From: Xylaria sp. FL1777
Lineage: Eukaryota; Ascomycota; Sordariomycetes; Xylariales; Xylariaceae
Length of the DNA: 64,000 nt
Direction of reading: 5' to 3'
Assembly: GCA_022578965.1 (NCBI GenBank)
Contig: MU400703.1
Location: forward strand, 1 to 64,000
The position numbers and the translations under genes are program-made. This document shows positions 37,201 through 49,165 of the stretch, one piece after another. The notes under the pieces were generated by a model. The model ran no database searches, had not been told where the DNA came from, and was given only the letters and a program-made list of their open reading frames with translations. The number at the start of each line of letters is the position of its first letter. Within the stretch, counting starts at the first letter, position 1.

Positions 37201-37629
37201 TTAAATAATTAACTTAGCACTAACAAATATTAAAAATTTAAACTATAAAATTAAGTAGCAAATAAATAATTATAACTATAGATTAACGTTTATACTTTTA
37301 GATTTAAGCTATATAAAACTATTTATTTTTACAAACAGTTTATTTGCAAATAATATTAATATAACTTTATAACTTAGATTTATTATTATACTTGCAATAA
37401 AGCACTATATAAAAAAAAACCTAGCTTTTAAAATTAAAAAAAACATTATATATTAAAACTTTAGCAAATATAAGCAAATAACGCAAAGTATACTAGCTAG
37501 TAAATTATATAGCATAATAAATAGCTTTAATAGCGCTATAGCTTTTTGTATAACGCTTTAAAAAATTATAGCTACGCTAAAAATACTTTTAATTTTTATT
37601 ATACTATATTTAAACTTAAAATTATTATA

Positions 37630-37830
37630 TAACTATTTAGTAAAGCTAAAAACTACTTAAAAAAAACGCCTTATAATTAATATTATATTACTTAAAAAGT
37701 TGTATAAAAAAAAAGAAATCTTTAAAGTATAATAAATTAATAGCAAAAATAATTTAGCTAATGTATTTACAAAAAAAACACTAAACTAAGCGTTAAAAAC
37801 TTTAGTATTTATAAACTAGCTAATTATATA
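37630..37830 (+). pseudogene. pol: copia-1 RNase H, C-terminal end (copy 3)
   Basis: The plus strand reads KKRLIINIILLKKLYKKKEI and then INSKNNLANVFTKKTLN-ALK. This matches the end of copia RNase H: E-K-R-L-x-I-D-[IL]-x-x-[IL]-[RK], a W-I-x-G-x-D-N-x-A-D-A-x-T-K block, then a short tail. It marks the end of pol. Copy 1 lacks this part because of the gypsy-1 insertion. Confidence 0.8.
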
Positions 37831-39196
37831 AGTAAAAACATTTATAAAAAAAAAGTAAAAATAACTTTTATATAAACAAATTAAAAAAAAAAGTCGAAAA
37901 AATACTTTTATATAAAAATCGTTATAATAATTATACAATAAATAAAAAAGCAACAAACAAATATATTTAATTTTGAAAAAAACACTAAAAACTATAAAAC
38001 ATTATAAATCTTACATTTTTTTTTGTATAATTATTTTTTAAGCTATATATAAATGCTTAATATTTCTTTTTTATTTTTTTTACTAAACTACTATATAATA
38101 CTTAACCTTTTTTTATTTATTTAAGCATAATAATTGCAACAAGCATTATATAATTGCTAAATATACGTAATATATGCATTACTTTAAAATTTTACTACTT
38201 GTTAGCAACTTTAAAATAAAAAGCTTTTGTAGTTTATATAAGCATTTTAGCTATATAAAGCAACTATAATACTGCATAACTAAATAAGTACTGCATAAAA
38301 ATAGCTTTTATAACAAATTATTTAAGCTATAATAAAAGTAATTAAAGCACTATATAAAATCTAAACCTTAATATTAACCGAAAGCATTAATGCAACTTAA
38401 AACTTGTTACTTTTTATATAATAAACAATTATTAGTAAACTACTTAAATAATAAGCCGTACAAAAAAAAAACAAATATATACATTTATATATAACAACTA
38501 AAAAAACAGTTAATTGCTAAAATTGCTAGTTAGTAGTTATATAACATTATAACCACTGTTTTAGCTTATAACGCAAAGCTAATAACTATTAATGTTATAT
38601 TATAATAAAGCAGTTATTATATAAGTATATATATGTGTATATATAAGTATATATGTAAAAATAACTAAATATAAAGCTATTATAAGTATATATATATACA
38701 TATAAAGCAGCTAATAATAAAATAAGCAGCTGTATAAAATAAAAAGTTTAAAGATATAAAAGCAATAAAAGGCACTGCAAAATTTAGGCTTTTTTTATAA
38801 ACGAAGCTTAGCTTTTATACTTTAGTACATTATTAAACTTACTGCTATACAAAAAAAAAACCTTTAATTAACTTTAGTATAAATTGCTTACTGCTAATAC
38901 TTTATTTTATACTATTAGCTAACATTAGTTAGCTATATAATAATAAAAACAAAAAACCTTAATTATACTAGCAATAATTAAACCGCACAAAAATTTAAGT
39001 GCTTTACTTAAAAAGCAACTACTTTTAAACTTAAGCTTTGTACAACTATAAAGTTTAAAAAAAGCAAACATATAAGCAACCTTTTTTTTGCAAAAACTAA
39101 AATACTAAATGTTTAACTTTTTACAGAACTATTCTTTTTTATTTCTTTTAAATAACATCGTATAAAAAAAATTACAACTAAAAAAAAAGTAGCTAG
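37830..39196 (+). other. copia-1 3' untranslated region with microsatellites
   Basis: These 1.37 kb lie between RNase H and the 3' LTR, long for a copia element. I see no convincing frame. There is an (AT/GT)-type microsatellite at about 38615-38700 and an A-rich purine run (AAAAAAAAAGTAGCTAG) ending at 39196 that serves as the polypurine tract position. Confidence 0.55.
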
Positions 39197-39483
39197 TATT
39201 AAAATAACTAGTTATTAGTTATAACTCTTATATACAGTACGTATAATAAGTTTCGCACAAAAACTACTTCGTGCAAAAGCTATTATATAAACCGAAGTAA
39301 TCTTAGTATTAGCTTAGCTCGTATGCTAGCAAAGTTCTTACACATAAAAAAAAACCTTTGCTTCGTATAAACCTTTTTTTCTTTTAAACATACAAAATAT
39401 AAACAGCTTACAATACAAAGATTATTATACTCTATTTTAGCACATATATATTAAACGTACAATCATATAAAGCCTATTCAACA
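39197..39483 (+). repeat. copia-1 copy 3 3' LTR
   Basis: It starts TATTAAAATAAC (from TGTTAAAATAAC) and ends CCTATTCAACA with the CA intact. It keeps more CpG and TpC than the 5' LTR (for example TTCGCAC near 39253), so the two LTRs of one element differ by RIP transitions. The target duplication GTTTT follows. Confidence 0.92.
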
Positions 39484-41425
39484 GTTTTAATATAATAAAA
39501 TATATTAAGTTTAATTAATAAAAATAAGCTATTTGTTAAAAATAATAAAAAATAGCAGCTATATATTTCTAATTATAAAAAAGCAAAAAAAAAAAAAAAA
39601 AAACTAAAGAACTATAGCTAAATATAAATTAATGCAAAATATTATATATGTTTTATTTTTTTTGCTTTTTTTTTAGCTTTTTAAAACTACTATTTACTAG
39701 CGATTTTTTATTATGCTTTAATAGTTTAAATTATATTAGTAAATTTATAGTTAGTAATATATTTATATATATAAAAAAAGCACTTAAAAGTAATATAACT
39801 ATAGTTAGTTTTACTAAAAATAATAAAACAAAAATTATAACTACTATTAAGCATAAAGCTAACTAGCTTAACTATATATTAAGCATTTAATAAATATTTA
39901 ACTGCTATTTTGTTTATATTTTTAATATTAATTTTAAGGTTAAATAAAGTATATTTTTAATAGCATTTTTAATTTATACTTTATTTATAAAATGTTTAGC
40001 ATGCTTATTAAAAGTATGCTAATATATTATAAAAAATTTAGCATATAAAACATAGTTATATTTTTTTTATTTATTTTATTTAAATATTTTTATAGTATTA
40101 TAAACTAAAAAAAACATAGTATTTATATTAATTATTTTATTAAATATAGCAATAATATATTATTAAATTTTTTTTAGCATAAAATATTTTATTATGTTAT
40201 TAATAGCAAAGTTTAAGTATTAATATAAGTTTATAAAGTGTTTTATGTAAAATTTTTAAAACTTTTGCTATAAAAACTAAAAAATAGTTTTTTTTTAAAG
40301 CGCAAACTACTAGTATATTTTTAGTAGTAATTTTAATAATTAGCTAAAGTTATAATAACATAAGTTATAGTATACTTTTTATTATATATTTTTTTGCTTT
40401 TTAATATTTTTATTATTTAGCTATTATAAAAACTATAAAACATATTTTTTAAAGTATTTTACATTTATAAACTTATATATGTTTAGCTAAATAGCTTATA
40501 ACTTATTTTTAAACTTTAATTTAGCTTTAATTTATTTAGTAAGCTTAATTAGCTTAAATTATTTTAGTTTAAAATTAACTATTAAACTATTTTAATTTTT
40601 AAGCTTATTAGTTATAATTAATTAATAATTTAATAATATAAACTATATATAACTAAACATTAAACTTTTTAATGTATTATTACTTATGTTTATTATAAAA
40701 CATAAATTACTTTAATTGTTTTTTAGTAGCTTTTTTTTATGCTTTAATTTAAAAAGTTTAACTTTTTATGCTTTTAATAAATTAAAATATTAATAAAAAG
40801 CAAAAAAAAAAGCTGTTTTTTATATTATATTATTTTAAATAGCTTAGCTAAATTTTTGCAATAAGTTTAAAAGGTTTTTAAAAGTAATAAAGCTAAACTA
40901 AACAATATATATTATATTATAAATATTTATTTTTATTTTAAAAGCTATAATAGCAAGCATAATTTAACAAAAAAAGTTTAGCTTTATAAATTTATTATAT
41001 AATTACTATTAGTTATTAAAACGTATATTTGCATTATATTTTTAAATAAAGCGTTTTATTTTAATTAAAATAAACTTTAATTTTTAAAGCTATATTATTA
41101 AAAAATAGCGCATAATAATAAGCTTTTTTTTACTATTTATAAAAACAATAGTTTTAAAGATTAAATGTGCTATATTATGTTATGTTTTGCTAATTAAAAA
41201 ACTTAATTACTAGTAATTTTTTATAATAGTACTTTTTTTTATAAAATAAACAACAAAAAATATATTAAGCTAATTAATTAAAGTATAAACAAATTGTAGT
41301 TTTTTTAAATAAATATTTTACTATTAAAATTTAGCTTTAAGCAATATAAACTTTTAAGCGTTTAAGCTTAATGTAATAATATAGCTAAATTATAATATAT
41401 TTTATAAAACTAATGCTTTTATATA
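39484..41425 (-). repeat. Z palindrome arm 1, inner part
   Basis: It continues 30373-32108 after copia-1 copy 3 and matches 42601-44545 inverted up to the exact centre. It ends ...AATGCTTTTATATA at 41425. The plus-strand frame 39648-39866 is a shadow. The minus strand (plus strand of arm 2) carries the more protein-like reading. No known domain was recognised. Confidence 0.85.
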
Positions 41426-42600
41426 TTATTTTAAGTGCTTTAAACTAAAAACATAAAACAGCAAGCTATGCTTGCTGCAAGCTATAATTTACCTCTTTTA
41501 GAAGCCTGTGTAAATATATCTGTAGGTCTAAGGCCTACGTTTTATATATTTTAGTCTAAAGCATCTTTGTTAATTTTCAAGCTAGGGTTTATTTTGCATA
41601 CGTATGCACACTATTTATACCTATAAATTATTTGCTAATAAAACTTAAAAAAAACAATTATAATATTGCTTAAGGCTTTTTATAGTAATGCTTATATTTA
41701 GCGCTAATTTTATAATTAAAATACTTTATTATGTTATAATATTTTAAGCTTAAATAGTTAAAAATTAAGCTTTATTTATTAATTTATTAACTAGTGTTAT
41801 TTTTTTACTTTATTATAAAACTATAAACTTTTAATAATTTTAGCTTTAGCTTAATTAATAGTTGCTTTTTAAAAAAACTAATAGCTTTAAAACTTTTAAA
41901 ATTTATTAAAAAACTTAACAAACTAAATAAACTAACTAATAATATAATATTAAAGCATTTATTTAATAACTATATTTAGTATTTTATATAGCATATTTTA
42001 CTATAATTAAAACATAACTAATAGCATATATTAAAATATAACTTTATATAAGCTATTATTAATGCTATTTTAAATTATTATTAATTTAATGGATTATATA
42101 AGCTTAAGCTTAAAACTAAGCAAGTTAAGTTAATTTAGCGTATAATATTTTGTTATAATAACATTATATTAGTAGCTTAAATTAATTATAAAAAAAGCAT
42201 TATATTATAAACTATTTTAGTTATTATATAAAGTATAATAACTTTATAATTATACTTATTAAAACAATTAAAATATAATTAGTTTAACTTAATTGCTTAA
42301 ATTTTTAATACTTATTTATTATTAATAATAAATAATATAATAAAAGTTAGTTAATATTACATAAATAATTATAAAAGTATATTTTTATTATTTAATAAAA
42401 TAATGCTATATAAGCTAAATTAGCTTTAGAACGCTTTATATATATTATTTTTAAGCTTAAATAAGTTACTTAAAAACATTTTATTAATTTATTTTATAAC
42501 CTTTTGTTTAACTAAAAAATTACGTTTATAACTATTAATAAGCTTTATATAGTTTATTAATAAAAAGATTTCCAGATTACATACTTTAATATATATTATA
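41426..42600 (+). mobile_element. W element copy 1 (1175 bp) at the centre of Z
   Basis: This 1175-bp unit has a second copy of the same length, inverted, at 47427-48601. It begins TTATTTTAAGTGCTTTAAAC and ends AATATATATTATA. Near the left end is a hairpin (GCAAGCTATGCTTGC, 41466-41480) and a patch of unusually intact sequence (41500-41615, including GCATACGTATGC). It interrupts Z exactly at its axis, so it looks like an insertion at a TATATA site. No long terminal inverted repeat and no coding frame are apparent. It may be a nonautonomous DNA element or a fragment of a larger one. Confidence 0.7.
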
Positions 42601-45600
42601 TAAAAGCATTAATTTTATAAAATATATTATAGTTTAGTTGTACTGCTATATTAAGTTTAAACGCTTAAAAGTTTATATTATTTAAAGCTAGATTTTAATA
42701 GTAAAGTATTTATTTAAAAAAACTATAATTTGTTTATGCTTTAGTTAATTAGCTTAATATATTTTTTATTATTTATTCTATAAAAAAAAGTACTATTATA
42801 AAAAATTACTAGTAATTAAGTTTTTTAATTAGCAAAACATAGCGTAATATAGCATACTTAATTTTTAAAACTATTGTTTTTATAAATAGCAAAAAAAAGC
42901 TTATTGCTACGCGCTATTTTTTAATAATATAGCTTTAAAAATTAAAGTTTACTTTAATTAAAATAAAGCGTTTTATTTAAAAATATAATATAAATATATG
43001 TTTTAATAATTAATAGCAGTTATATAACAAGTTTATAAAGCTAAACTTTTTTTATTAAATTATGCTTACTATTATAGCTCTTAAAATAAAAATAAATATT
43101 TATAATATAATATATATTGTTTAGTTTAGCTTTATTGCTTTTAAAGATTTTTTAAACTTATTGCAAAAGTTTAGCTAAACTATTTAAAATAATATAATAT
43201 AAAAAATAGCATTTTTTTTTGCTTCTTACTAATATTTTAATTTATTAAAAGCGTAAAAAGTTAAACTTCTTAAACTAAAGCGTAAAAAAAAGCTACTAAA
43301 AAACAATTAAAATAATTTACGCTTTATAATAAATATAAGTAATAGCGCGTTAAAAAGCTTAACGTTTAGCTATATATAGTTTGCGCTATTAAACTACTAA
43401 TTAATTATAACTAATAAACTTAAAAATAAAAATAATCTAATAATTAACTTTAAACTAAAATAATTTAAGCTAATTAAGCTTATTAAATAAACTAAAGCTA
43501 AACTAAAGTTTAAAAATAAGCTATAAGCTATTTAGCTAAGCATATATAAATTTATAAATATAAAATGCTTTAAAAAGTATATTTTATAGTTTTTATAGCA
43601 GCTAAATAATAAAAATATTAAAAAGCAAAAAAATATATAATAAAAAGTATGCTGCAACTTATATTATTATAACTTTAGCTAACTACTAAAATTATTACTA
43701 AAAATATGCTAGCAGTTTACGCTTTAAAAAAGAACTATTTTTTAGTTTTTATAGCAAAAGCTCTAGAAATTCTGCATAAAATATTTTATAAATTTATATT
43801 AACACTTAAACTTTACTATTAATAGCATAACAAAATATTTTATGCTAAAAAAAGTTTAATAATATATTATTGCTATATTTAATAAAATAGTTAATATAAA
43901 TACTATATTTTTTTTAGTTTATAATATTATAAAAATATTTAAATAAAATAAATAAAAAAAATATAGCTACGTTTTATATACTAAGCTTTTTATAATATAC
44001 TAGTATGCTTTTAATAAGCATGCTAAGCATTTTATAAATAAAGCATAAATTAAAAATGCTATTAAAAACATACTTTGTTTAACCTTAAAATTAACACTAA
44101 AAATGCAAATAAAGCAGCAGTTAAATATTTGTTAAACGCTTAATATATAGTTAAGCTAGTTAGTTTTATGCTTAGCAGCAATTATAATTTTTATTTTGTT
44201 GTTTTTAATAAAACTAACTATAGTTATATTACTTTTAAGTGCTTTTTTTATATATATAAATATATTGCTAGCTATAAATTTACTAGTATAATTTAAACTA
44301 TTAAAGCATAATAAAGAATTACTAGCAAATAGTAGTTTTAAAAAGCCAAAAAAAAAGCAAAAAAAGTAAAACGTATATAATACTTTACATTAATTTATAT
44401 TTAGCTATAATTTTTTAGTTTTTTTTTTTTCCTTTTTTGCTTTTTTATAATTAAAAATATATAACTGCTATTTTTTATTACTTTTAATAAATAGCTTATT
44501 TTTATTAGCTAAACTTAATATGTTTTGCTATATTAAAACTTTAGTTAATTAAATAACTTTAGTGTTAAACTTATTAATTTTAATATTAGCAAATTATTGC
44601 TTTTTTTTTATTAACAAATTTAGTACATTAAAAAGATTATATAACGTAGTATAGCTATTAATACGTTTTTTAGTATTACTATTAATATATATTTTATAAA
44701 TATATTTAATAATATTTTAGTTAATAAAAAAAAAAGTATGCTATTTATTTTAATATATTTAAAAGAACTATTTTATATTGCTATAAATTAAAGCAATATA
44801 AAAGCTTATAATAGCTAATTAATTAAATATAACAAAAATATTTTGCGTAAAATTTTTATTATTTTTTATATTAATTACAAAAGCATTATTAATATGCTTT
44901 AAAGCTAAATTAATAGCTTTTTATTTACTTTTAGCTATAATACACTAAATAAGGCCTAACTATAATATTTTTATTATAAGTTTTAGTTTTATAACATTAA
45001 AATAAAATAACTAAGCAAAATATAACATTTTTAGTTTATAATTACTAAATTTTTTTCTATAAAAAAAAATAAAAAAGTAAGAAATAATTTAACGTAGCAC
45101 TTTATAATTATTAAGCTAAACTACTATAGTTATTATAAGTAAATATTTTATAATACTTATGTATTAATAATAGCTTTAAAACTTAATGTTAATTAATTTA
45201 CTTTTGTTTTAAGTATATTTTTTTGTTTAACTTATATATTTTAACTATTAAAACTATAAAGCTATAATTTTTTGCTTAAATAATATAAGATTTATACCTT
45301 TTAATGCTGTTTAAATATAGTTTAATTAAACTTTATTAAAAAATAGTATACTAAATTTAACTAAATTATAAATTAAAAACGCTAAAATATAAGCATAAAA
45401 CTTATTATGTAGTAATAGCAAAGCTTAATAGTATTAAACCTTATTTTTTTTAATATGCTGCTTGCAGCTAAAAAATTGCATGTTATGTTTTATAAAAAGA
45501 TTTTAAAAAGTCTAAAAAATTAATTAAATAAAATTTAGCGCAATATAAAAAAAAGCTAATATAAAAAGCATTTATTATTTATAGTTATATATATTATTTG

Positions 45601-46273
45601 CTTTTATTTAAGCAGCTATTATAGCTTAAATAAAAAATGTAGTTTTTTAATCTTTATATATTATTATAAGTTGTTTATTATAGTTTTAATAATTTAAAAT
45701 AATGCAAAATAAAATATTATAAACTTAATATACTTTAAATATTTTTTTTTTGTTTTTATAAATAGCAAAGGTTTATAAAATATAGCTAATGTTATTTTGC
45801 AGTTATACAATATTTAAAAATAAAGCAAACCTTTTTAAATATAATAATTTAAATAAAAAATAAACAGCATAAACTAATAAATAATTAGTTGCTTTATTTA
45901 TATAAACTAAAGTTAGCATTAAATAAAAAAAAAGCTATTTTCTTTTAAAAGAAATAATAGTATGCTATTATAATTATATAAATAAGCTAAGCATGTTTAA
46001 ACTAATAATTATAAAACAATTAGTTAAATTTTATATAATATTTTTATAACTTATATTAAAATTTTAAACACTATTTTTAAAGTTAAAATTATTATATATA
46101 AATATAGCACTTAAGTTATAAATAATACGCTTTAAGTTAAGCTATATATTTATTAATTTAAGTACTAAAACATTAGCTAATTAACTATTATATATATAAC
46201 TTTGTTTAGCTATTTTATTTAGCTGTTTTAAAACAAACTTATAGCTAATATATACCTTAAATTAAGCAAAAGT
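42601..46273 (+). repeat. Z palindrome arm 2
   Basis: It matches arm 1 inverted over its whole visible length. It starts TAAAAGCATT, the mirror of the end of arm 1. A plus-strand reading at 43240-43900 is rich in Lys/Asn/Leu and looks like an alpha-helical protein once G-to-A damage is considered. Another at 45380-45960 has fewer stops than its neighbouring frames. Neither matches a family I know. Beyond 46273 the comparison ends only because arm 1 is cut by copia-1 copy 2. Confidence 0.85.
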
Positions 46274-47009
46274 ATTAATTACTTAAGTTTATGTTTTATT
46301 ACTATAAAAATAAATGCTAATAAATTGCTATAAAAAATTGCTTATTAAAAGTATATATGCATTTAATAATAAAGCTATAATTATATATGCTTTAGCAATA
46401 TAAAAAAACAGTATGTTAGCTTTAGTTGCGTTATAAAATTTATGCTTAGTTTGCTAATTTGTAAAAATACCTAAAAAAAAAGCAACAAAATATAAAAATA
46501 CGTTTTAAATTTAAAACTAAAAAAAACAAAATAACCTTTTAATTTATTATATATTACAAACATTTTTAATTTAGCCAGGCTTTTTATTAAAAGCTTTAAA
46601 TGCTTTAAAATTAAATTTAATAAAGCCTAATTATTTAAATAAAGTAAAAAGCTCGTTTTAAAATGCAAAAATGTTAGCAATATTACAACTTGCATTATTT
46701 TTTTTAAATTTTATCTAAATACTAGCTTTTTAAAAACGCTATTAAACTTTAAGGTTTTTTAATACGTTAACTATTTTATATATTTATAGCTTTAACTAGT
46801 TATTAATTATAGTTTGTAATAAAAGCTATCTTTTTAAAAACTAACAAAAATTATAGCTTTAATTATAATTGTAATGCTAGTACTTTTGTATGTTTGTTAT
46901 AACTTATTACTAACGTATAAAATTAGATTTTTTATTTAAATTATTGCTTTTATAATTAGAATTATTTTTAAAGTTAAAAGCAATAAAAGTAATATTAAAA
47001 AAGTCAGTT
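46274..47009. other. probable continuation of Z arm 2, unassigned
   Basis: This is RIP-like AT-rich DNA directly continuing arm 2. There is no partner in the window to test it against, and no frame is recognisable. Confidence 0.35.
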
Positions 47010-47415
47010 AATTTAAATATAAAAGGTAGCATAAACGCTAATATAATAAACTATACAAGCAATCAAAATAATCGCAGAAAAAACAATAATAAAAAAAACA
47101 ATATTTCGGTTAAAAAATCTATAATATACAATATAACAAGAACTAAGCGTTAGAAAAATACAAAAAAAATATAACTATGTATAAAATACAATAATTAATT
47201 AATTAAGTATAACTTTAAATAGATTTAAAGTTACTGCGTAAATAAATTACAGTTTGTTGTTTTTTAAATAAAGACGTAAGCAGAAAAATTAATATAGTTG
47301 CTTTAAACCAAAATTTTAAGTTTGTGTTAAAAGAAATAAAAAAGGTTGTAATTAGTAAAAAAGTAGTATAACTAAAGAAGTACAAACGCAAGAACCATTT
47401 TAGTTTAAAGCACCT
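47010..47415. other. weakly mutated, unassigned segment
   Basis: This stretch keeps TC, CA, TG and CG (for example AATCGCAGAAAAAAC, ACGCAAGAACC), in contrast to both sides. It matches nothing else seen in the window and is probably single-copy. It has no clear long frame. Its right end (47401-47426) repeats the outer end of W copy 2. Confidence 0.5.
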
Positions 47416-47426
47416 AAGATAATTTA

Positions 47427-48601
47427 TATAATATATATTAAAATATGCAATTTAGAAATTTTTTTATTAATAAATTATATAAAGCTTATTAATAGTTATA
47501 AACATAATTTTTTAATTAAACAAAAAGTTATAAAGCAAATTAATAAAGTGTTTTTAAATAGCTTATTTAAGCTTAAAAATAATATATATAAAGCGTTTTA
47601 AAGCTAATTTAGCTTATATAGCATTATTTTATTAAACAGTAAAAACATACTTTTATAACTACTTATATAATATTAATTAACCTTTATTATATTATTTATT
47701 ATTAATAATAAACAAATATTAAGAATTTAAGCAATTAAGTTAAACTAATTATATTTTAATTGTTTTAATAAGCATAATTATAAAATTATTATATTTTGCA
47801 TAATAACTAAAACAGTTTATAATATAATGCTTTTTTTATAATTAGTTTAAGCTACTAGTATAATATTATTATAATAAAATATTATACGCTAAATTAATTT
47901 AACTTGTTTAGCTTTAAGCTTAAGCTTATATAATTTATTAAGTTAATAATAATTTAAAATAGCACTAATAATAGCTTATATAAAATTATATTTTAATATA
48001 TGCTATTAGTTATGTTTTAATTATAGTAAAATATGCTATACAAAATACTAAATATAGTTATTAAATAAATGCTTTAATATTGCATTATTAGCTAGTTTAT
48101 TTAGTTTGCTAAATTTTTTAATAAATTTTAAAAGTTCTAAAGCTATTAGTTTTTTTAAAAAACAACTATTAATTAAGCTAAAGCTAAAATCGTTAAAAGT
48201 TTGCAGTTTTATAATAAAATAAAAAAATAATATTAATTAATAAATTAACAAATAAAGCTTAACTTTTAACCGTTTAAACTTAAAACATTATAATATAATA
48301 AAGTATTTTAATTATAAAGTTAGTACTAAATATAAGCATTATTATAAAAAGCTTTAAGCAATATTATAATTGTTTTTTTTAGGTTTTATTAGCAAATAAT
48401 TTATAAGTATAAATAATATATATATATATGCAAAGTAAACCTTAGCTTAAAAATTAACAAGGGTTTTTTAAACTAGAATACATAAAATGTAAGCCTTAAA
48501 TTTATAAATATATCTACATAAGCCCTTAAAGAAAATAAGTTATAGCTTGTAGCAAACGCAGCTTGCTATTTTATGCTTCTAGTTTAAAGCACTTAAAATA
48601 A
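47427..48601 (-). mobile_element. W element copy 2 (1175 bp, inverted)
   Basis: It is the same length as copy 1 and matches it base for base apart from transitions. The immediately preceding 26 bp (TAGTTTAAAGCACCTAAGAT, continuing AATTTA) nearly repeat its own right end (48580-48606). W copy 2 is therefore bounded by short direct repeats, one of which overlaps the element. Confidence 0.7.
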
Positions 48602-48739
48602 ATTTAGAATTCAGAATTTAGAAATAGCAAAGTAAAACCCAGAATTTTTAGCATTATTTACTATAATTATAGTGCAGTTAACTATTAAACTTACTATAAA
48701 TTTATGCTTATATAAGCATTTATTTAAGCAAAGCTATTT
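48602..48739. other. spacer between W copy 2 and the minisatellite
   Basis: It contains a short repeated AATTTAGAATTCAGAATTTAG motif at its left end. Nothing else is recognised. Confidence 0.4.
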
Positions 48740-49165
48740 ATAATGCTTATAGTAGCTTTATAATAGCTTTATAATAGCTTTTATAATAGCTTTTATATAA
48801 TAGCTTTTATATATAAACCTAGCTATATAAACTTAGCTATATAAACTTAGCTATATAAACTTAGCTATATAAACTTAGCTATATAAACCTCTTTATATAA
48901 ACCTTTTTATATAAACCTAGTTATATAAACCCTTTTATATAAACTTAGCTATATAAACCTCTTTATATAAACCTTTTTATATAAACCTTTTTATATAAAC
49001 CTTTTTATATAAACTTAGCTATATAAACTTAGTTATATAAACCTTTATATATAAACTTAGCTATATAATTTCTTTTATAAAAGGGTTTATATAAAATAGT
49101 TTATATAGTTAAGTTTATATAAAAGGGTTTATATAGCTAAGTTTATATAAATAAGTTTATATAGT
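48740..49165. repeat. 14-bp minisatellite that reverses orientation
   Basis: A lead-in of AATAGCTTTTAT-type units (48755-48815) is followed by about 18 units of two 14-bp variants, TATATAAACTTAGC and TATATAAACCTTTT (48815-49070). At about 49075-49085 (CTTTTATAAAAG) the array flips, and 49085-49165 consists of the reverse-complement units (GGGTTTATATA, GCTAAGTTTATATA). It abuts the solo LTR at 49166. The two halves could fold back on each other. Confidence 0.85.

Larger units (their letters stand above)
32109..39483 (+). mobile_element. copia-1 copy 3, full length with both LTRs
   Basis: This is a complete 7375-bp element on the plus strand. LTRs of 287 bp lie at 32109-32395 and 39197-39483, and the 5-bp target duplication GTTTT lies at 32104-32108 and 39484-39488. 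Z arm 2 carries the empty site (AAAGTTTTAATAT, inverted near 44545). The order is gag-side region, integrase, reverse transcriptase, RNase H, then 1.4 kb before the 3' LTR. Integrase before reverse transcriptase identifies Ty1/copia. Heavily RIP-mutated. Confidence 0.92.

Noticed and set aside
32109..39483. Considered as a DNA transposon because of the TAACTAGTTA palindrome at one end
   Set aside because: Two 287-bp direct LTRs, a 5-bp target duplication, and integrase plus reverse transcriptase readings show that it is a copia retrotransposon.
39648..39866. 72-codon plus-strand frame in Z arm 1
   Set aside because: The reverse strand, shared with arm 2, has the more protein-like bias. The plus frame shows no motif and is not maintained on either side.
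48740..49165. AAACC-containing minisatellite considered as telomeric repeat
   Set aside because: The unit is 14 bp with TATATAAAC, not TTAGGG-type, and it is internal and inverted on itself.
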